From Mucilaginibacter daejeonensis (GTDB lineage Bacteria > Bacteroidota > Bacteroidia > Sphingobacteriales > Sphingobacteriaceae): a DNA stretch of 64,000 bases. Positions 31,462 through 40,273 of the stretch are shown here, piece after piece. Numbering within the stretch: position 1 is the first letter of the stretch; each line of letters opens with the position of its first letter. The notes below the pieces were generated by a model. The model saw only the letters and a list, made by a program, of their open reading frames with translations, was not told the origin of the DNA and made no database searches. Position numbers and translations under genes: made by a program. The stretch is from the NCBI RefSeq assembly GCF_020783335.1, contig NZ_CP086068.1, positions 3,348,001 through 3,412,000 on the forward strand, read 5' to 3'.

Positions 31462-31682
31462 TGTGGATGTTTCCTTGGCCGCCAAAGATCGTTTTAAAAT
31501 GTAGTATCGGAAGCATTATCGAAACTTTTAGGAAGCGGCTTGAATGTTAACAAGATACCACATCCCTTCAAATTAGCACAATACTGCGCCTGATCAACCT
31601 AATTGTTACATATTGAGGCACCTGAACGCCTTCTAATAACCATTGAGTGCACTTTGATGATATATACGTGAACTGAATGACG

Positions 31683-32957
31683 TCAGTTCAGCGGCAAGGC
31701 CCCATTTTGATAATAGGCTTTGATCCCTTTACGTAAAAATCCACCATCATCGTCAGCAGTTTCGTTGCTGGCGGTGGAGCCGTTACCCTTCAGGTCATAA
31801 TAACTGGTACAACTGGATTCGCCCCTACCGAACAAGAAGGCGATCACCCCGGCCTTTTGGTAAGCCGACAAATTAGCGGTGTTGGTATCGTTCATTACAG
31901 GCTGCAAAAAGTACTCGGCGCGGTTATCCTTGTAATGACCTGGGGTATTGTTACAGGTATTGGTGATACTGTTACCGATCGGGATCTGCCATAAAATGAT
32001 CTTTTGACCGGTAATTTGATTAAGTTTTTTCAGGAAACGTTGAAAACGGTCAAAATCGCTCAGGTTATGATTGGCTTCCTCGGCCTTTACCGACCAAAGC
32101 GCATCGGCCTTATTTCTCACGAGCATATCGTAACCCGCATCGCGATCCGCAAACTCAGAAAAGATCATATCGAATTTGGCATTCAGCGAATGGTACCAGG
32201 CAGCCGTCTCGGCGGCGGCCTTTTCGGGGTCATGCTTGCCTTTGATCACATCCATACCAGTGGACCATTGCGATGCATGCCACGCCAGGATCACATTTGG
32301 AGCATACTTGTTACGCATGCTTACGATAGCCTGCGCCAATCCCTTGGCATCATTACTAAAGGAAAGCACATCGGCTTGTTTGCTTGCCCCTACCTTGACC
32401 GTGTTGCGGGTAGCGTCGTTCCTATACATTTGCAAATAGCCGAACAGATCAGGCTCATAATGGATGATAACGGTCTTGCCGTAATTCTTACAGATCTGGA
32501 GCAGCAATTTCCAATCGTCAAAATAATGGTTCATTACCTCAACATCGTTCAGGTTGGTGGTAGCCGGTTCCTCGTAACGATGCTTGGCAGGTACTATATT
32601 ATAGTAGGTAAATACAGGCATCTTGCCCATCTTACCGATCTGATCCAAAAAATTACGGGCGAATTGACCATTGGGCGAGTTCCAGGTGGCCCAGCCATTA
32701 GAGAAGATATCACCGGCCAGATACTGATACTGATAGTCACATTGCGGAATGTATTTGTCGCTTACCGATATATCACCCTCGGTACCAAAGGCTAACCGGC
32801 TTGGCAGGCCAGACGGCAACCTTGCGGTATCAGTGTTAGAAAGATCAGGACCTGTAGCTTTATAGGCCGCATCGCTAAGCGGTGCTAAGCCTTTTTTGAT
32901 ACAGCCCGTTACCAGTAGTAAAAAGCAAACTAAGATCAATAGACTCGAACGCTGCAT
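31683..32957 (-). CDS. Lipoprotein with glycoside-hydrolase-like TIM-barrel fold
   Basis: This 424-aa lipoprotein has a signal ending LVTGC (Cys19). The body looks like a (beta/alpha)8 glycosidase: PVFTYYNIVP, KTVIIHYEPDLFGYLQ with a candidate acid Glu, NVILAWHASQWS, DMIFSEFADRDAG with a candidate nucleophile Glu, and KIILWQIPIGN. I cannot place it in a numbered GH family; GH26, GH5 or GH113-like folds are possible. It lies between a PAS protein and the exopolysaccharide region, so trimming or modifying the exported polysaccharide is a reasonable inference. Confidence 0.65.
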   Translation of the reverse strand: MQRSSLLILVCFLLLVTGCIKKGLAPLSDAAYKATGPDLSNTDTARLPSGLPSRLAFGTEGDISVSDKYIPQCDYQYQYLAGDIFSNGWATWNSPNGQFARNFLDQIGKMGKMPVFTYYNIVPAKHRYEEPATTNLNDVEVMNHYFDDWKLLLQICKNYGKTVIIHYEPDLFGYLQMYRNDATRNTVKVGASKQADVLSFSNDAKGLAQAIVSMRNKYAPNVILAWHASQWSTGMDVIKGKHDPEKAAAETAAWYHSLNAKFDMIFSEFADRDAGYDMLVRNKADALWSVKAEEANHNLSDFDRFQRFLKKLNQITGQKIILWQIPIGNSITNTCNNTPGHYKDNRAEYFLQPVMNDTNTANLSAYQKAGVIAFLFGRGESSCTSYYDLKGNGSTASNETADDDGGFLRKGIKAYYQNGALPLN

Positions 32958-33390
32958 AAACTAATTAGGGGAAAAAGTTTTCTACGAGTTTACAAGTAAC
33001 TATGTTACAGCAATAAATTTAACAGAAACTTTCTATTTTTCTTCTCAAAACATTTTATTTCTTTTTTTCTTTCCATTGATCGTTCAAACACTCACTTAAA
33101 GATCCCAGGCTTAACACCTCATTACCATGCAGTTTGGCCCCCATCAGTTTAATCATCAGCTTTAAAAATATTGGCTTGATCCATTTTTTTAACTAAAGGT
33201 TTTAATTGTGAAAGACTTGATAACCACTTGCCTGAATGACCATTTTAATTTTTATACTTGTTTAAATTTTATCACAATAAGTTATAAACCTTCCAATTTG
33301 ATGTAACTAAAGATACCAAGGCTCGTATAAGCCAAAATGAGGCTTGTTGAACTTGGACGTACAGTGAGAAGACGATTGGAACTCAATTTC
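32958..33390. other. AT-rich intergenic region
   Basis: No gene, strong hairpin or clean promoter could be identified. It separates the minus-strand lipoprotein gene from the plus-strand small gene and must hold two divergent promoters. Confidence 0.6.
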
Positions 33391-33636
33391 ATGAATAGTA
33401 AGGTGAAGGCAAAGAAGATCAATGACAACAAAATGCTGGAATTAGCAGGTCGGCTTAAGACCGAACTGCCTGATTGTGGCTTTGCATTGCTTGCCTTCGA
33501 TATCGAGAACGGAGAGACCTGCTCGAATTACGTATCGAACCTTACCGACGAATTTATGATCAAAGCTTTGGAGGTTCAATTGAACATCTTAAAAAGCCGC
33601 AACAACATTCCGTTGGTGCTGGAAGTTAAACCCTGA
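33391..33636 (+). CDS. Small protein of unknown function
   Basis: This 81-aa protein starts at the ATG at 33391 (MNSKVKAKKIN); an in-frame start at 33337 would add 18 residues. It reads as a compact alpha/beta protein: LAGRLKTELPDCGFALLAFD, a central strand, NYVSNLTDEFMIKALEVQL and a short tail. It resembles small Bacteroidota proteins containing YISN..R.DMI..L, sometimes seen in prophages, but I cannot assign a family. There is no signal peptide. It stands alone in an AT-rich region. Confidence 0.55.
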   Translation: MNSKVKAKKINDNKMLELAGRLKTELPDCGFALLAFDIENGETCSNYVSNLTDEFMIKALEVQLNILKSRNNIPLVLEVKP

Positions 33637-33980
33637 TCACTGCCTCACACACCTTTTAAGGTCGTTACTTTTTTACTGTTAATTCTCCTCTTTGCCCTTT
33701 TTCTGGGGGGCTTATATACTTTTTGGTATATATTATACGTATGTATCTAATTAACCTCTACAATATATATTGTTACTGTACTTTAAATAATACACACGTG
33801 TTTAATTTTAAATACAAATTTTTTATTTTTTAGTGTAACAAATTATGTACCTTAGCGTAAACAGTTGATTAAAAGGCCAAACTTACCGTGCCAACTTTCT
33901 TTGAAAGTAATTTTGTTCGAAATTATGATCACTGTTTAGGACACTTTTAAGATCGGTCTCATATAATAAGAACTGTTATT
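33637..33980. other. AT-rich promoter region of the first beta-helix gene
   Basis: This low-GC stretch contains a perfect -7 element, TAATTTTG (33908-33915), 65 nt before the ATG at 33981. A -33 TTTG at standard spacing is missing. No ORF is supported. Confidence 0.55.
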
Positions 33981-35981
33981 ATGAAAAAGGTACTTCAAAA
34001 ACTGGTGTTATTTAGCTTATTTGCCGTATCAAGTGGTGCATCTTACGCCACTACTTATTATTTCTCCAGCACATCAGGTAATGATGCCCGCAGCAGCATG
34101 GAAGCAAGGAACCCTGCTACTCCATGGAGGTCCATCGAAAAATTGAATACCTTTTTTAAAGATCTTAACCCTGGCGACTCGGTGATGTTCAAACGCGGTG
34201 AAGTTTTTACCGGTGCTATCAAAGCCACTCGCTCAGGTGGTGTCTTTGCTCCTATCTATTTTGGTGCGTATGGTAAAGGCGCCCGCCCCGAGATCACTAC
34301 CCTAACCAAGCTTACTAACTGGAAAGCAGTTGGCAACGGTATCTATGAAGCTCCCTGCACCGCAGGCGGCGACATGCTGATCATGAACGGCAAACAACAA
34401 GCCCTGGGCCGCTACCCTAACAAAGGTTACCTGACCGTACGTTCGCATAGTGGAAACAACTCGATCACCGATCAGGAGCTGCGGAACACCGCCCCATGGA
34501 CGAGTGGCGAACTGGCGATCCGTAAGAACAGGTGGATCATTGACCGTAACAAGATACTATCACAAACCGGTGGCACGATCAACTACGAGGCCGGCTCGAC
34601 CACTTATGAGCCTACTAACGGTTACGGTTACTTCATCCAAAACAACCCTAAAACGCTTGACCTTTTAGGCGAGTGGTACATGGATGCCGCACGTAATACC
34701 ATGATGGTTTACTTTGGCAATAAAACTCCTGGCAATTACAACATTACTACTAACACTGCCGACAACCTTGTGGATGTTCAGCGCTGCAATTACCTTACCT
34801 TCGATAACATTAAATTCAGCGGTGCAGGCAAGAACGCCTTCAACCTGGTGCAGTCAAAAAAGATAACCATTAACGATTGCCATATCGATATGACCGGCGC
34901 CGTTGCCGTATTGGCAAATTACTCTCCGCTGCTTACCGTTACGAATACCACTATAAGCAATTCATTAAGCGGTGGCATCAACCTGGATGCTGGCTGCGCT
35001 AACGCCATGATCTCTGGTAACAGCATCTCTAACACTGGCCTTATAGCCGGTATGGGCAAAAGCAATTCAGGTACCTATGAGGCCATCACCTCGTTCGGCG
35101 ACAATACCAAGATCGAGCGTAACAAGATCGATAGTGTAGGTTATAATGGTATCTACTTTGGTGGCAATACCTCATCGGCCAAGAACAACTGCATCAGCTA
35201 TTTTTGCCTAACCAAAGATGACGGTGCAGGTATCTACATTGGCGATTGGTCAAAGACCGTTAACAAAAAGGTGACCAGCAACATCGTGTTGCACGGTATA
35301 GGCAACAGCGAAGGTGCGCTTTATACCAACTCCTTACAGGCTGAAGGTATCTACATCGATGATAACAGCGAGAGCGTGACCATCACGAATAATACGGTAT
35401 CAAAGTGCGCTAACAATGGCATTAAGGTACACAACGCCAAGAACATCAACATTTTTAACAATATAGTTTTTGATAATGGTGTGCAGCTGAGAATGGAACA
35501 GGATCATTACATCCCAACCAGCAGCTATATCAGGAATAACAACGTACGCAACAACACGTTCTTTTCAAGCTCTGAACGTCAGCCGGTAGCTAAGTTCTCG
35601 ACCCACCTGGACGACATCGACGCTTTTGGTCACATCGACAGTAATTTTTATAACAAGGGTAATAATGATGCCAGCAGCATCAAGGCCAGCCGAGTAAAAA
35701 ATGGTAAGAATGTGAATTCGAATTATTCGCTTTCAAGCTGGAAAGCTACTTCTGGAAAAGACCATTCATCGGTGGCCACCACTTCCGACGACGTATTGTT
35801 CGAGTATAATGCGAGCGGAAAAGCCAAGACCTTGGTGTTAAAGCAACCTTATGTTGATGTCCATCAAAAAAGGTATGTGAATAAGATCATTATCGACTCA
35901 TATTCATCAGTGTTGTTGATCGCCGCTAATAATCCATCATCGATCAAACACTCCTCAGCCATAACAGCTTCTCTCAGATGA
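33981..35981 (+). CDS. Secreted right-handed parallel beta-helix protein
   Basis: This 666-aa exported protein has a signal peptide (LQKLVLFSLFAVSSGASYA), a DUF1565-like start (TTYYFSSTSGNDARSS, then LNPGDSVMFKRGEVFTG) and a long series of parallel beta-helix coils (ITINDCHIDMTG, LTVTNTTISNSLSG, AMISGNSISNTG, VTITNNTVSKCANN, INIFNNIVFDNG). The fold is that of polysaccharide lyases, C5-epimerases and pectinases. It lies at the edge of the exopolysaccharide cluster and is convergent with the wecG-like gene, so it probably acts on the exported polymer. No catalytic residues can be assigned by eye. Confidence 0.85.
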   Translation: MKKVLQKLVLFSLFAVSSGASYATTYYFSSTSGNDARSSMEARNPATPWRSIEKLNTFFKDLNPGDSVMFKRGEVFTGAIKATRSGGVFAPIYFGAYGKGARPEITTLTKLTNWKAVGNGIYEAPCTAGGDMLIMNGKQQALGRYPNKGYLTVRSHSGNNSITDQELRNTAPWTSGELAIRKNRWIIDRNKILSQTGGTINYEAGSTTYEPTNGYGYFIQNNPKTLDLLGEWYMDAARNTMMVYFGNKTPGNYNITTNTADNLVDVQRCNYLTFDNIKFSGAGKNAFNLVQSKKITINDCHIDMTGAVAVLANYSPLLTVTNTTISNSLSGGINLDAGCANAMISGNSISNTGLIAGMGKSNSGTYEAITSFGDNTKIERNKIDSVGYNGIYFGGNTSSAKNNCISYFCLTKDDGAGIYIGDWSKTVNKKVTSNIVLHGIGNSEGALYTNSLQAEGIYIDDNSESVTITNNTVSKCANNGIKVHNAKNINIFNNIVFDNGVQLRMEQDHYIPTSSYIRNNNVRNNTFFSSSERQPVAKFSTHLDDIDAFGHIDSNFYNKGNNDASSIKASRVKNGKNVNSNYSLSSWKATSGKDHSSVATTSDDVLFEYNASGKAKTLVLKQPYVDVHQKRYVNKIIIDSYSSVLLIAANNPSSIKHSSAITASLR

Positions 35982-35991
35982 GGGAAGCTGT
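35964..35991. terminator. Stem-loop between convergent genes
   Basis: ACAGCTTCTCTC (35964-35975) pairs with GAGGGAAGCTGT (35980-35991), a 12-bp stem with one wobble and loop AGAT. It spans the stop codon of the beta-helix gene. The flanks lack a T-run, so termination is uncertain. Confidence 0.4.
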
Positions 35992-36001
35992 AAGCGTTCA
36001 G

Positions 36002-36805
36002 TTACATGGCATGGCCAAGAGAACGTCTGAATAAAGCTTTTTTTGCGAACTCTTTACCGATCAGCCAAACGAATACCGGGCCGTAAACAAGGTAACGTTT
36101 CCATAAGCGCTTAGGCTCGTTGATCAGTCGGCCCAACCACTCTAGACCCAGATCAACCATAATGTGGTTAGGACGTTTAACGGTACCTGCATAAAAATCG
36201 AACACTGCGCCCACAGTACAGATCATTTTGCTATTGATCCTTTTTTTGTTGGCATAAGCCCATTTCTCTTGTTTAGGAGCGGTCATACCAATAAATAGCA
36301 CATCTGGTTCAAAGGCATTGATCGCGTCAATGATCGCGTCATTCTCCTCTACGGTGAACTCCTTTTTAAATGGTGGCGAATAAGTACCTACACGAACGTT
36401 AGGGTATTCCTTGGCCATTTTATCTTTTATCTTGTCAAGGGTTTGCTCTGACGAACCCAGGTAAAAGCAGCTTCCGCCTTTAACGTTGAGATCTTTTAGT
36501 AGGTGTTGGTGCAGGTCAGCTCCTGATATTTTTTTGATCACCTTGCCGGTCAGCATATATTCGGCTGCAACCACCGAGATACCGTCTGGTAGGAGAACGT
36601 CAGACATTTTTAATGATTCCCGGAAACCAAGGTCTTCATTAGCCATGCAAAATGAATATTGATTGATGGTGTTTACCAGAAGCGAAGACCTTAACGGTAG
36701 ATCGTTAAGTGATTTGGTGAAAAGTGGATAGTCAAGAAATTTTTCTTCAGTTTCTGTAGGTATCATTTTTTTCGTCTCCTTCATTTTGATCTTCGGTGCT
36801 GACAT
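36002..36805 (-). CDS. WecG/TagA/CpsF-family glycosyltransferase (GT26)
   Basis: This 267-aa cytoplasmic, membrane-associated transferase adds a sugar such as ManNAcA or a relative to a lipid-linked precursor. Family motifs are MSDVLLPDGISVVAAEYMLTG-like (about residues 67-85), SCFYLGSSEQTLDKI, DVLFIGMTAPKQEKWAYAN and VGAVFDFYAGTVKRP with WLGRLINEPKRLWKRY at the end. Starts at codons 1, 8 or 14 are possible. It is the last gene of the polysaccharide cluster. The 238-bp gap upstream and a TAGATTTG element there (36912-36905) suggest its own promoter. Confidence 0.93.
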   Translation of the reverse strand: MSAPKIKMKETKKMIPTETEEKFLDYPLFTKSLNDLPLRSSLLVNTINQYSFCMANEDLGFRESLKMSDVLLPDGISVVAAEYMLTGKVIKKISGADLHQHLLKDLNVKGGSCFYLGSSEQTLDKIKDKMAKEYPNVRVGTYSPPFKKEFTVEENDAIIDAINAFEPDVLFIGMTAPKQEKWAYANKKRINSKMICTVGAVFDFYAGTVKRPNHIMVDLGLEWLGRLINEPKRLWKRYLVYGPVFVWLIGKEFAKKALFRRSLGHAM

Positions 36806-36904
36806 TCACTTACTTAGCCCCATCCGGCATACGAACAATTATTCTCTTATTTGGAAATTAATTGAACAAATCGAAAGTCGCTTTAACCGATATGATCGGT
36901 GTTT

Positions 36905-36912
36905 CAAATCTA
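36905..36912 (-). promoter_or_regulatory. -7 promoter element for the wecG-like gene
   Basis: On the minus strand TAGATTTG matches TAnnTTTG exactly, about 100 nt before the start codon. No good -33 TTTG is seen, so support is limited. Confidence 0.35.
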
Positions 36913-37043
36913 AGTTAATTATCGGATGTAAATACTATCATTACATCATTTTCATTAAAGTAGACAAATTTGTTGCCATTGCGGCTAAAGACATATTTTT
37001 GATACACATATTAACCATAGAGAAACTTTTACCCCTTTATAAG

Positions 37044-37595
37044 TTAATATTTAGAAGATTTTTTTAGAGCTGTAAGGTGTTGTTGTAATTCTTGTTGACT
37101 ATTGAAACGATCTTTGACCTTTTTTGCGGGCACTCCTGCATAGATCGAGTAGCTTTCTACGTCCTTTGTGACCACCGATCCGGCCGCGATGATACTGCCC
37201 GTCTTGATCGTAACGCCACTCATAATTACCGATCCGTATCCTATCCAAACATCATCCTCGATCACGGTAAGGCTATTTAGGCCATGCCAGTTGTAATCAT
37301 GATCACGGATCTGAGAGGCTAAACGGATAGGCATGCCGATCTGCTGATAGTGGTGATCGTACCGGCCAACTATAGCGGTACGGTTGGCCATGATCACATT
37401 ATCACCGATCACGGCGTCACTCTCGATGAATGAATCACGGCCGATATAAAAATTTTCGCCAATGACGATCTTCTGCTTTCCCCAAATGCGAACCCTGATA
37501 CCGCTATGAAAATTTTTACCGATCTGATAATGGCGATATTTTACCTTCCGCAAGAACTCGTTGCGGAGCTTTTTCAATACTTGGGTCAAGCTCAT
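37044..37595 (-). CDS. Left-handed beta-helix acyltransferase (hexapeptide-repeat family)
   Basis: This 183-aa CoA-dependent acetyltransferase is of the CatB/xenobiotic-acyltransferase-like type. Hexapeptide repeats run from IVIGENFYIGRDSFIESDAV to VWIGYGSVIMSGVTIKTGSI, closed by AAGSVVTKDVESYSIYAGVPAKKV. The catalytic His is likely in DHDYNWHGL. It overlaps the preceding glycosyltransferase gene by 4 nt (ATGA type), so translation is coupled. It probably O- or N-acetylates a sugar of the exopolysaccharide repeat unit. Confidence 0.9.
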   Translation of the reverse strand: MSLTQVLKKLRNEFLRKVKYRHYQIGKNFHSGIRVRIWGKQKIVIGENFYIGRDSFIESDAVIGDNVIMANRTAIVGRYDHHYQQIGMPIRLASQIRDHDYNWHGLNSLTVIEDDVWIGYGSVIMSGVTIKTGSIIAAGSVVTKDVESYSIYAGVPAKKVKDRFNSQQELQQHLTALKKSSKY

Positions 37596-38701
37596 TGCTG
37601 ATCTATTATGGTACGTAAGGTCTCCGCCAATTCGGCCGATACTTTTTCTTTGCTAAAAGAAATGCCTTTGGCCTTATTATGTTGGCGCATATGAGCTAAA
37701 AGCTCTGGTCGCTGCAACAGGGTCGATACAGCTTTGTATACACTATCTACATCCTTGGGGTTCACCCAAAGGCAATTTTCTGGATCGGTCAAATGATCGG
37801 TGGCCGCCCTGGTAGGCGTTGTAACGATGCCCATCCCCGCGGCCACCGAGTTGAAAAGTCCCATGGGAAATCCCTCAGGAAAGTAAGTTGGGAACACCAA
37901 GATATCGCAATTGGCATAATAAGCTACCACATCTTGCTCCGGGATAAAACCGGTAAATACTACCCGTTGCTGGAGCTGCAGATCATTGCTTAATTGCCTT
38001 AACGCTGGCATGCTGCTACCATCCCCTACAACGATGAGCGTGACATCAGCCCTTTCCTTTGCGATCATCCCGAACGCCCGCATCACCTCGAATACTCCTT
38101 TTTCTTCTATGGTCCTCCCTACAAAGAGCAGGGTAACATGATCATCAGGAATATTGTGCTTGCTTTTGAAATTGAATGAAGGTTCGAACTGATCGTTCCT
38201 GACTATATTTTTGGTAACGAAAATGCGTTGTGCAGGCAAATAGCCTGTAGCGATCACTTTGCTTTGCTCCTCGGCCGATAAGAATAGCCATCCTGAAACA
38301 TGGCGTTTTAAATATGGCATGATCACTTTACCCCACACACCACGCGTTTGCTCAAGTACCTCGATATCTGATCCATGAGACTTGATCACGAACTTTACCT
38401 TGCCTTTGTAAAAGGTGCGGCAAATAGCGATAGTGATCATATCCCGCACACCGGCAAGTTTCTCTAGCCGGGAATTGAAGTAGATCACATCGGGCTTGAA
38501 ACGACGGGCGGTCTTGACCAGCCCCATAGCATTTTGAAAAATGACCGACATACGGCCTGCTTTGGATACCACGCCCTCTTTTGCAGCGTAGTTGAATCCT
38601 TCGCATAAGAAGCCCAATTCACGCATTCCTTCCAATTCATCTAAAGCGATCTCGACGTGGTGTCTGGTCGGTATACTAAATAATATCTTTGGTCGGTCCA
38701 T
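37592..38701 (-). CDS. Glycosyltransferase family 4 protein
   Basis: This 369-aa GT-B-fold retaining glycosyltransferase has an acceptor-side N-terminal domain (KILFSIPTRHHVEIALDELEG) and a donor-side domain with VTLLFVGRTIEEKGVFEVMRAF, QQRVVFTGFIPEQDVVAYY, CDILVFPTYFPEGFPMGLF (the EX7E-like motif region) and a C-terminal helix. It overlaps the serine-acetyltransferase-like gene by 26 nt and the following acyltransferase gene by 4 nt. It probably adds one sugar of the repeat unit; the donor is unknown. Confidence 0.93.
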   Translation of the reverse strand: MDRPKILFSIPTRHHVEIALDELEGMRELGFLCEGFNYAAKEGVVSKAGRMSVIFQNAMGLVKTARRFKPDVIYFNSRLEKLAGVRDMITIAICRTFYKGKVKFVIKSHGSDIEVLEQTRGVWGKVIMPYLKRHVSGWLFLSAEEQSKVIATGYLPAQRIFVTKNIVRNDQFEPSFNFKSKHNIPDDHVTLLFVGRTIEEKGVFEVMRAFGMIAKERADVTLIVVGDGSSMPALRQLSNDLQLQQRVVFTGFIPEQDVVAYYANCDILVFPTYFPEGFPMGLFNSVAAGMGIVTTPTRAATDHLTDPENCLWVNPKDVDSVYKAVSTLLQRPELLAHMRQHNKAKGISFSKEKVSAELAETLRTIIDQQ

Positions 38702-39248
38702 CTGTAATATCGAAATTTTGAAGGTCCTTACGCGGACGTTCTACTCCTGGGTTACCGGTCACCACGCTATAAGGTGATGCGTTCTTGACCACCACTGCAC
38801 CACTACCGATCTTCACATGATCACCGATGGTAACTGCACCAATGATGCAAACATTACTGCCAATGTCAACGTGATCACCAATAACCGGTGAGTTGCTAAA
38901 ACCATCAGCAGTTTGGCGGTTGCCTATGGTGGTACTTTGCCTTAAGGTACAATCATGCCCGATCACAACCTGGTCCGTCATCACCAAAGCCTGCCCATGA
39001 TAAACACGTAGATTCCTGCCGATCCTGGTGCGCCATGGGATCTCGATGCTGAAGAACCACTCCACCAATATGCGGTAAAAAAGTAGGTGTATAAAACCGA
39101 TATAGTAGTATATTTTGCGGCGGGTACAAAAGTTAGCTATGCGAAAAAGCACTAAAATGATACGTCCTTTGGCGTTACCTTTATTCACCCGCCAGTCCTG
39201 GAAAACGAACTGGAAAAAGTTCATTTTATCCTGAGATATATCTTCCAT
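38676..39248 (-). CDS. Serine-acetyltransferase-like hexapeptide-repeat protein
   Basis: This 190-aa protein has an N-terminal helical region with hydrophobic segments (KIYYYIGFIHLLFYRILVEW) followed by left-handed beta-helix repeats (IGRNLRVYHGQALVMTDQVV, IGDHVDIGSNVCIIGAVTIG, DHVKIGSGAVVVKNAS). It ends YSVVTGNPGVERPRKD. Such CysE-like proteins in polysaccharide clusters acetylate sugars rather than serine. It overlaps the acyltransferase-3 gene upstream by 23 nt and the GT4 gene downstream by 26 nt, so all three are tightly coupled. Confidence 0.88.
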   Translation of the reverse strand: MEDISQDKMNFFQFVFQDWRVNKGNAKGRIILVLFRIANFCTRRKIYYYIGFIHLLFYRILVEWFFSIEIPWRTRIGRNLRVYHGQALVMTDQVVIGHDCTLRQSTTIGNRQTADGFSNSPVIGDHVDIGSNVCIIGAVTIGDHVKIGSGAVVVKNASPYSVVTGNPGVERPRKDLQNFDITDGPTKDII

Positions 39249-40272
39249 AAGGCAATTTATTGATAATATAAACGATCGCCGCGCTGATCACTAAACAGAT
39301 GACCGAGGTAAGCGGGATACCGACCACAGGTGTGATCAAGCTGTAATTGATGCCGAAATGTGCCAGAATACTGAGTACCAGAAGATGTGAAAGATAGATG
39401 CCGTATCCATAGCGCCCGATGAATTTGCTTACGGCCCCAGGTGCGTTATTCAATGAGCGGCCCGTGCCAATGGCCTTGAACAAAATGAATATCCCTACCG
39501 ATGCCAGAACCACGTTGACCGTCAGGTACTCATAATATTCATGGGAGATGGCGCCTTTTTGAGCTGTACTGATGTAGGTTCCCCAGGCGGTCACCACGGC
39601 GCCAGTGATGAACAGCAACATAGCGCCCCACAGTACGGTTGACCTGACCACTGCACGATGAGCTACAAAATAACCAAGTATTAAATATCCTACATAACCG
39701 CTGAAATACCTGATATCTAAAGGGCTATTTATTTTGACCACCTCTTGCTGACCGAACATGACGGTCAAGAACCAGATCAGCAAAAAGAACAATATGGTTT
39801 TGTTACTTGCATTGGCCACCCATGGTTGAATGATGGGGATAAACAAGTAAAGACCGGTCAGCATATAAACGTACCATAAATGAGGGGCCGCGCCCTCGGC
39901 CAGGTGCCTGAACAACCAGCTGCCCAAGTTAGGCAGTGCATCATGTTGATCCCTCACCTTTAGTACCAGGTCGAACATAATATACACCATGCTCCAAAAT
40001 AAAAATGGAAGTAAAATTCGGTTCAAACGCTTTTGAAGGAACTGACCCAAACTCATGCCTTGGGGTAACAACAATGCCCCGCTGATCATAACAAAAACGG
40101 GAACACAAAAACGGCAAAATGAGTCGTAAACGTTACCCACCCACCAGGCCGAATTATTCACGTTATATTGAGTGAACACGCTCTGCGTGGCCACATGGAT
40201 CACAATAACGGCCAAAGTGGCCACTACCCTGATGTCATCTATCCATACTGATCGGTCGTCAACGTGTTTCAA
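39226..40272 (-). CDS. Acyltransferase family 3 membrane protein (O-acetyltransferase-like)
   Basis: This 348-aa protein has about ten membrane helices. The family signature is at the N-terminus: WIDDIRVVATLAVIVIHVATQSV with the catalytic-type His, then FCVPVFVMISGALLLP. Later segments include FLFWSMVYIMFDLVL and GRYGYGIYLSHLLVLSILAHFG. Members transfer acyl groups, usually acetyl, to extracytoplasmic glycans. It starts 1 nt after the GT4 stop at 40274 and overlaps the next gene by 23 nt. It probably decorates the exopolysaccharide. Confidence 0.92.
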   Translation of the reverse strand: MKHVDDRSVWIDDIRVVATLAVIVIHVATQSVFTQYNVNNSAWWVGNVYDSFCRFCVPVFVMISGALLLPQGMSLGQFLQKRLNRILLPFLFWSMVYIMFDLVLKVRDQHDALPNLGSWLFRHLAEGAAPHLWYVYMLTGLYLFIPIIQPWVANASNKTILFFLLIWFLTVMFGQQEVVKINSPLDIRYFSGYVGYLILGYFVAHRAVVRSTVLWGAMLLFITGAVVTAWGTYISTAQKGAISHEYYEYLTVNVVLASVGIFILFKAIGTGRSLNNAPGAVSKFIGRYGYGIYLSHLLVLSILAHFGINYSLITPVVGIPLTSVICLVISAAIVYIINKLPYGRYISG

Positions 40273-40273
40273 A

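Noticed and set aside
32004..32795. 263-codon plus-strand open frame
   Set aside because: It is antisense to the lipoprotein gene, which has a clear signal peptide and coherent protein sequence; the antisense translation looks random.
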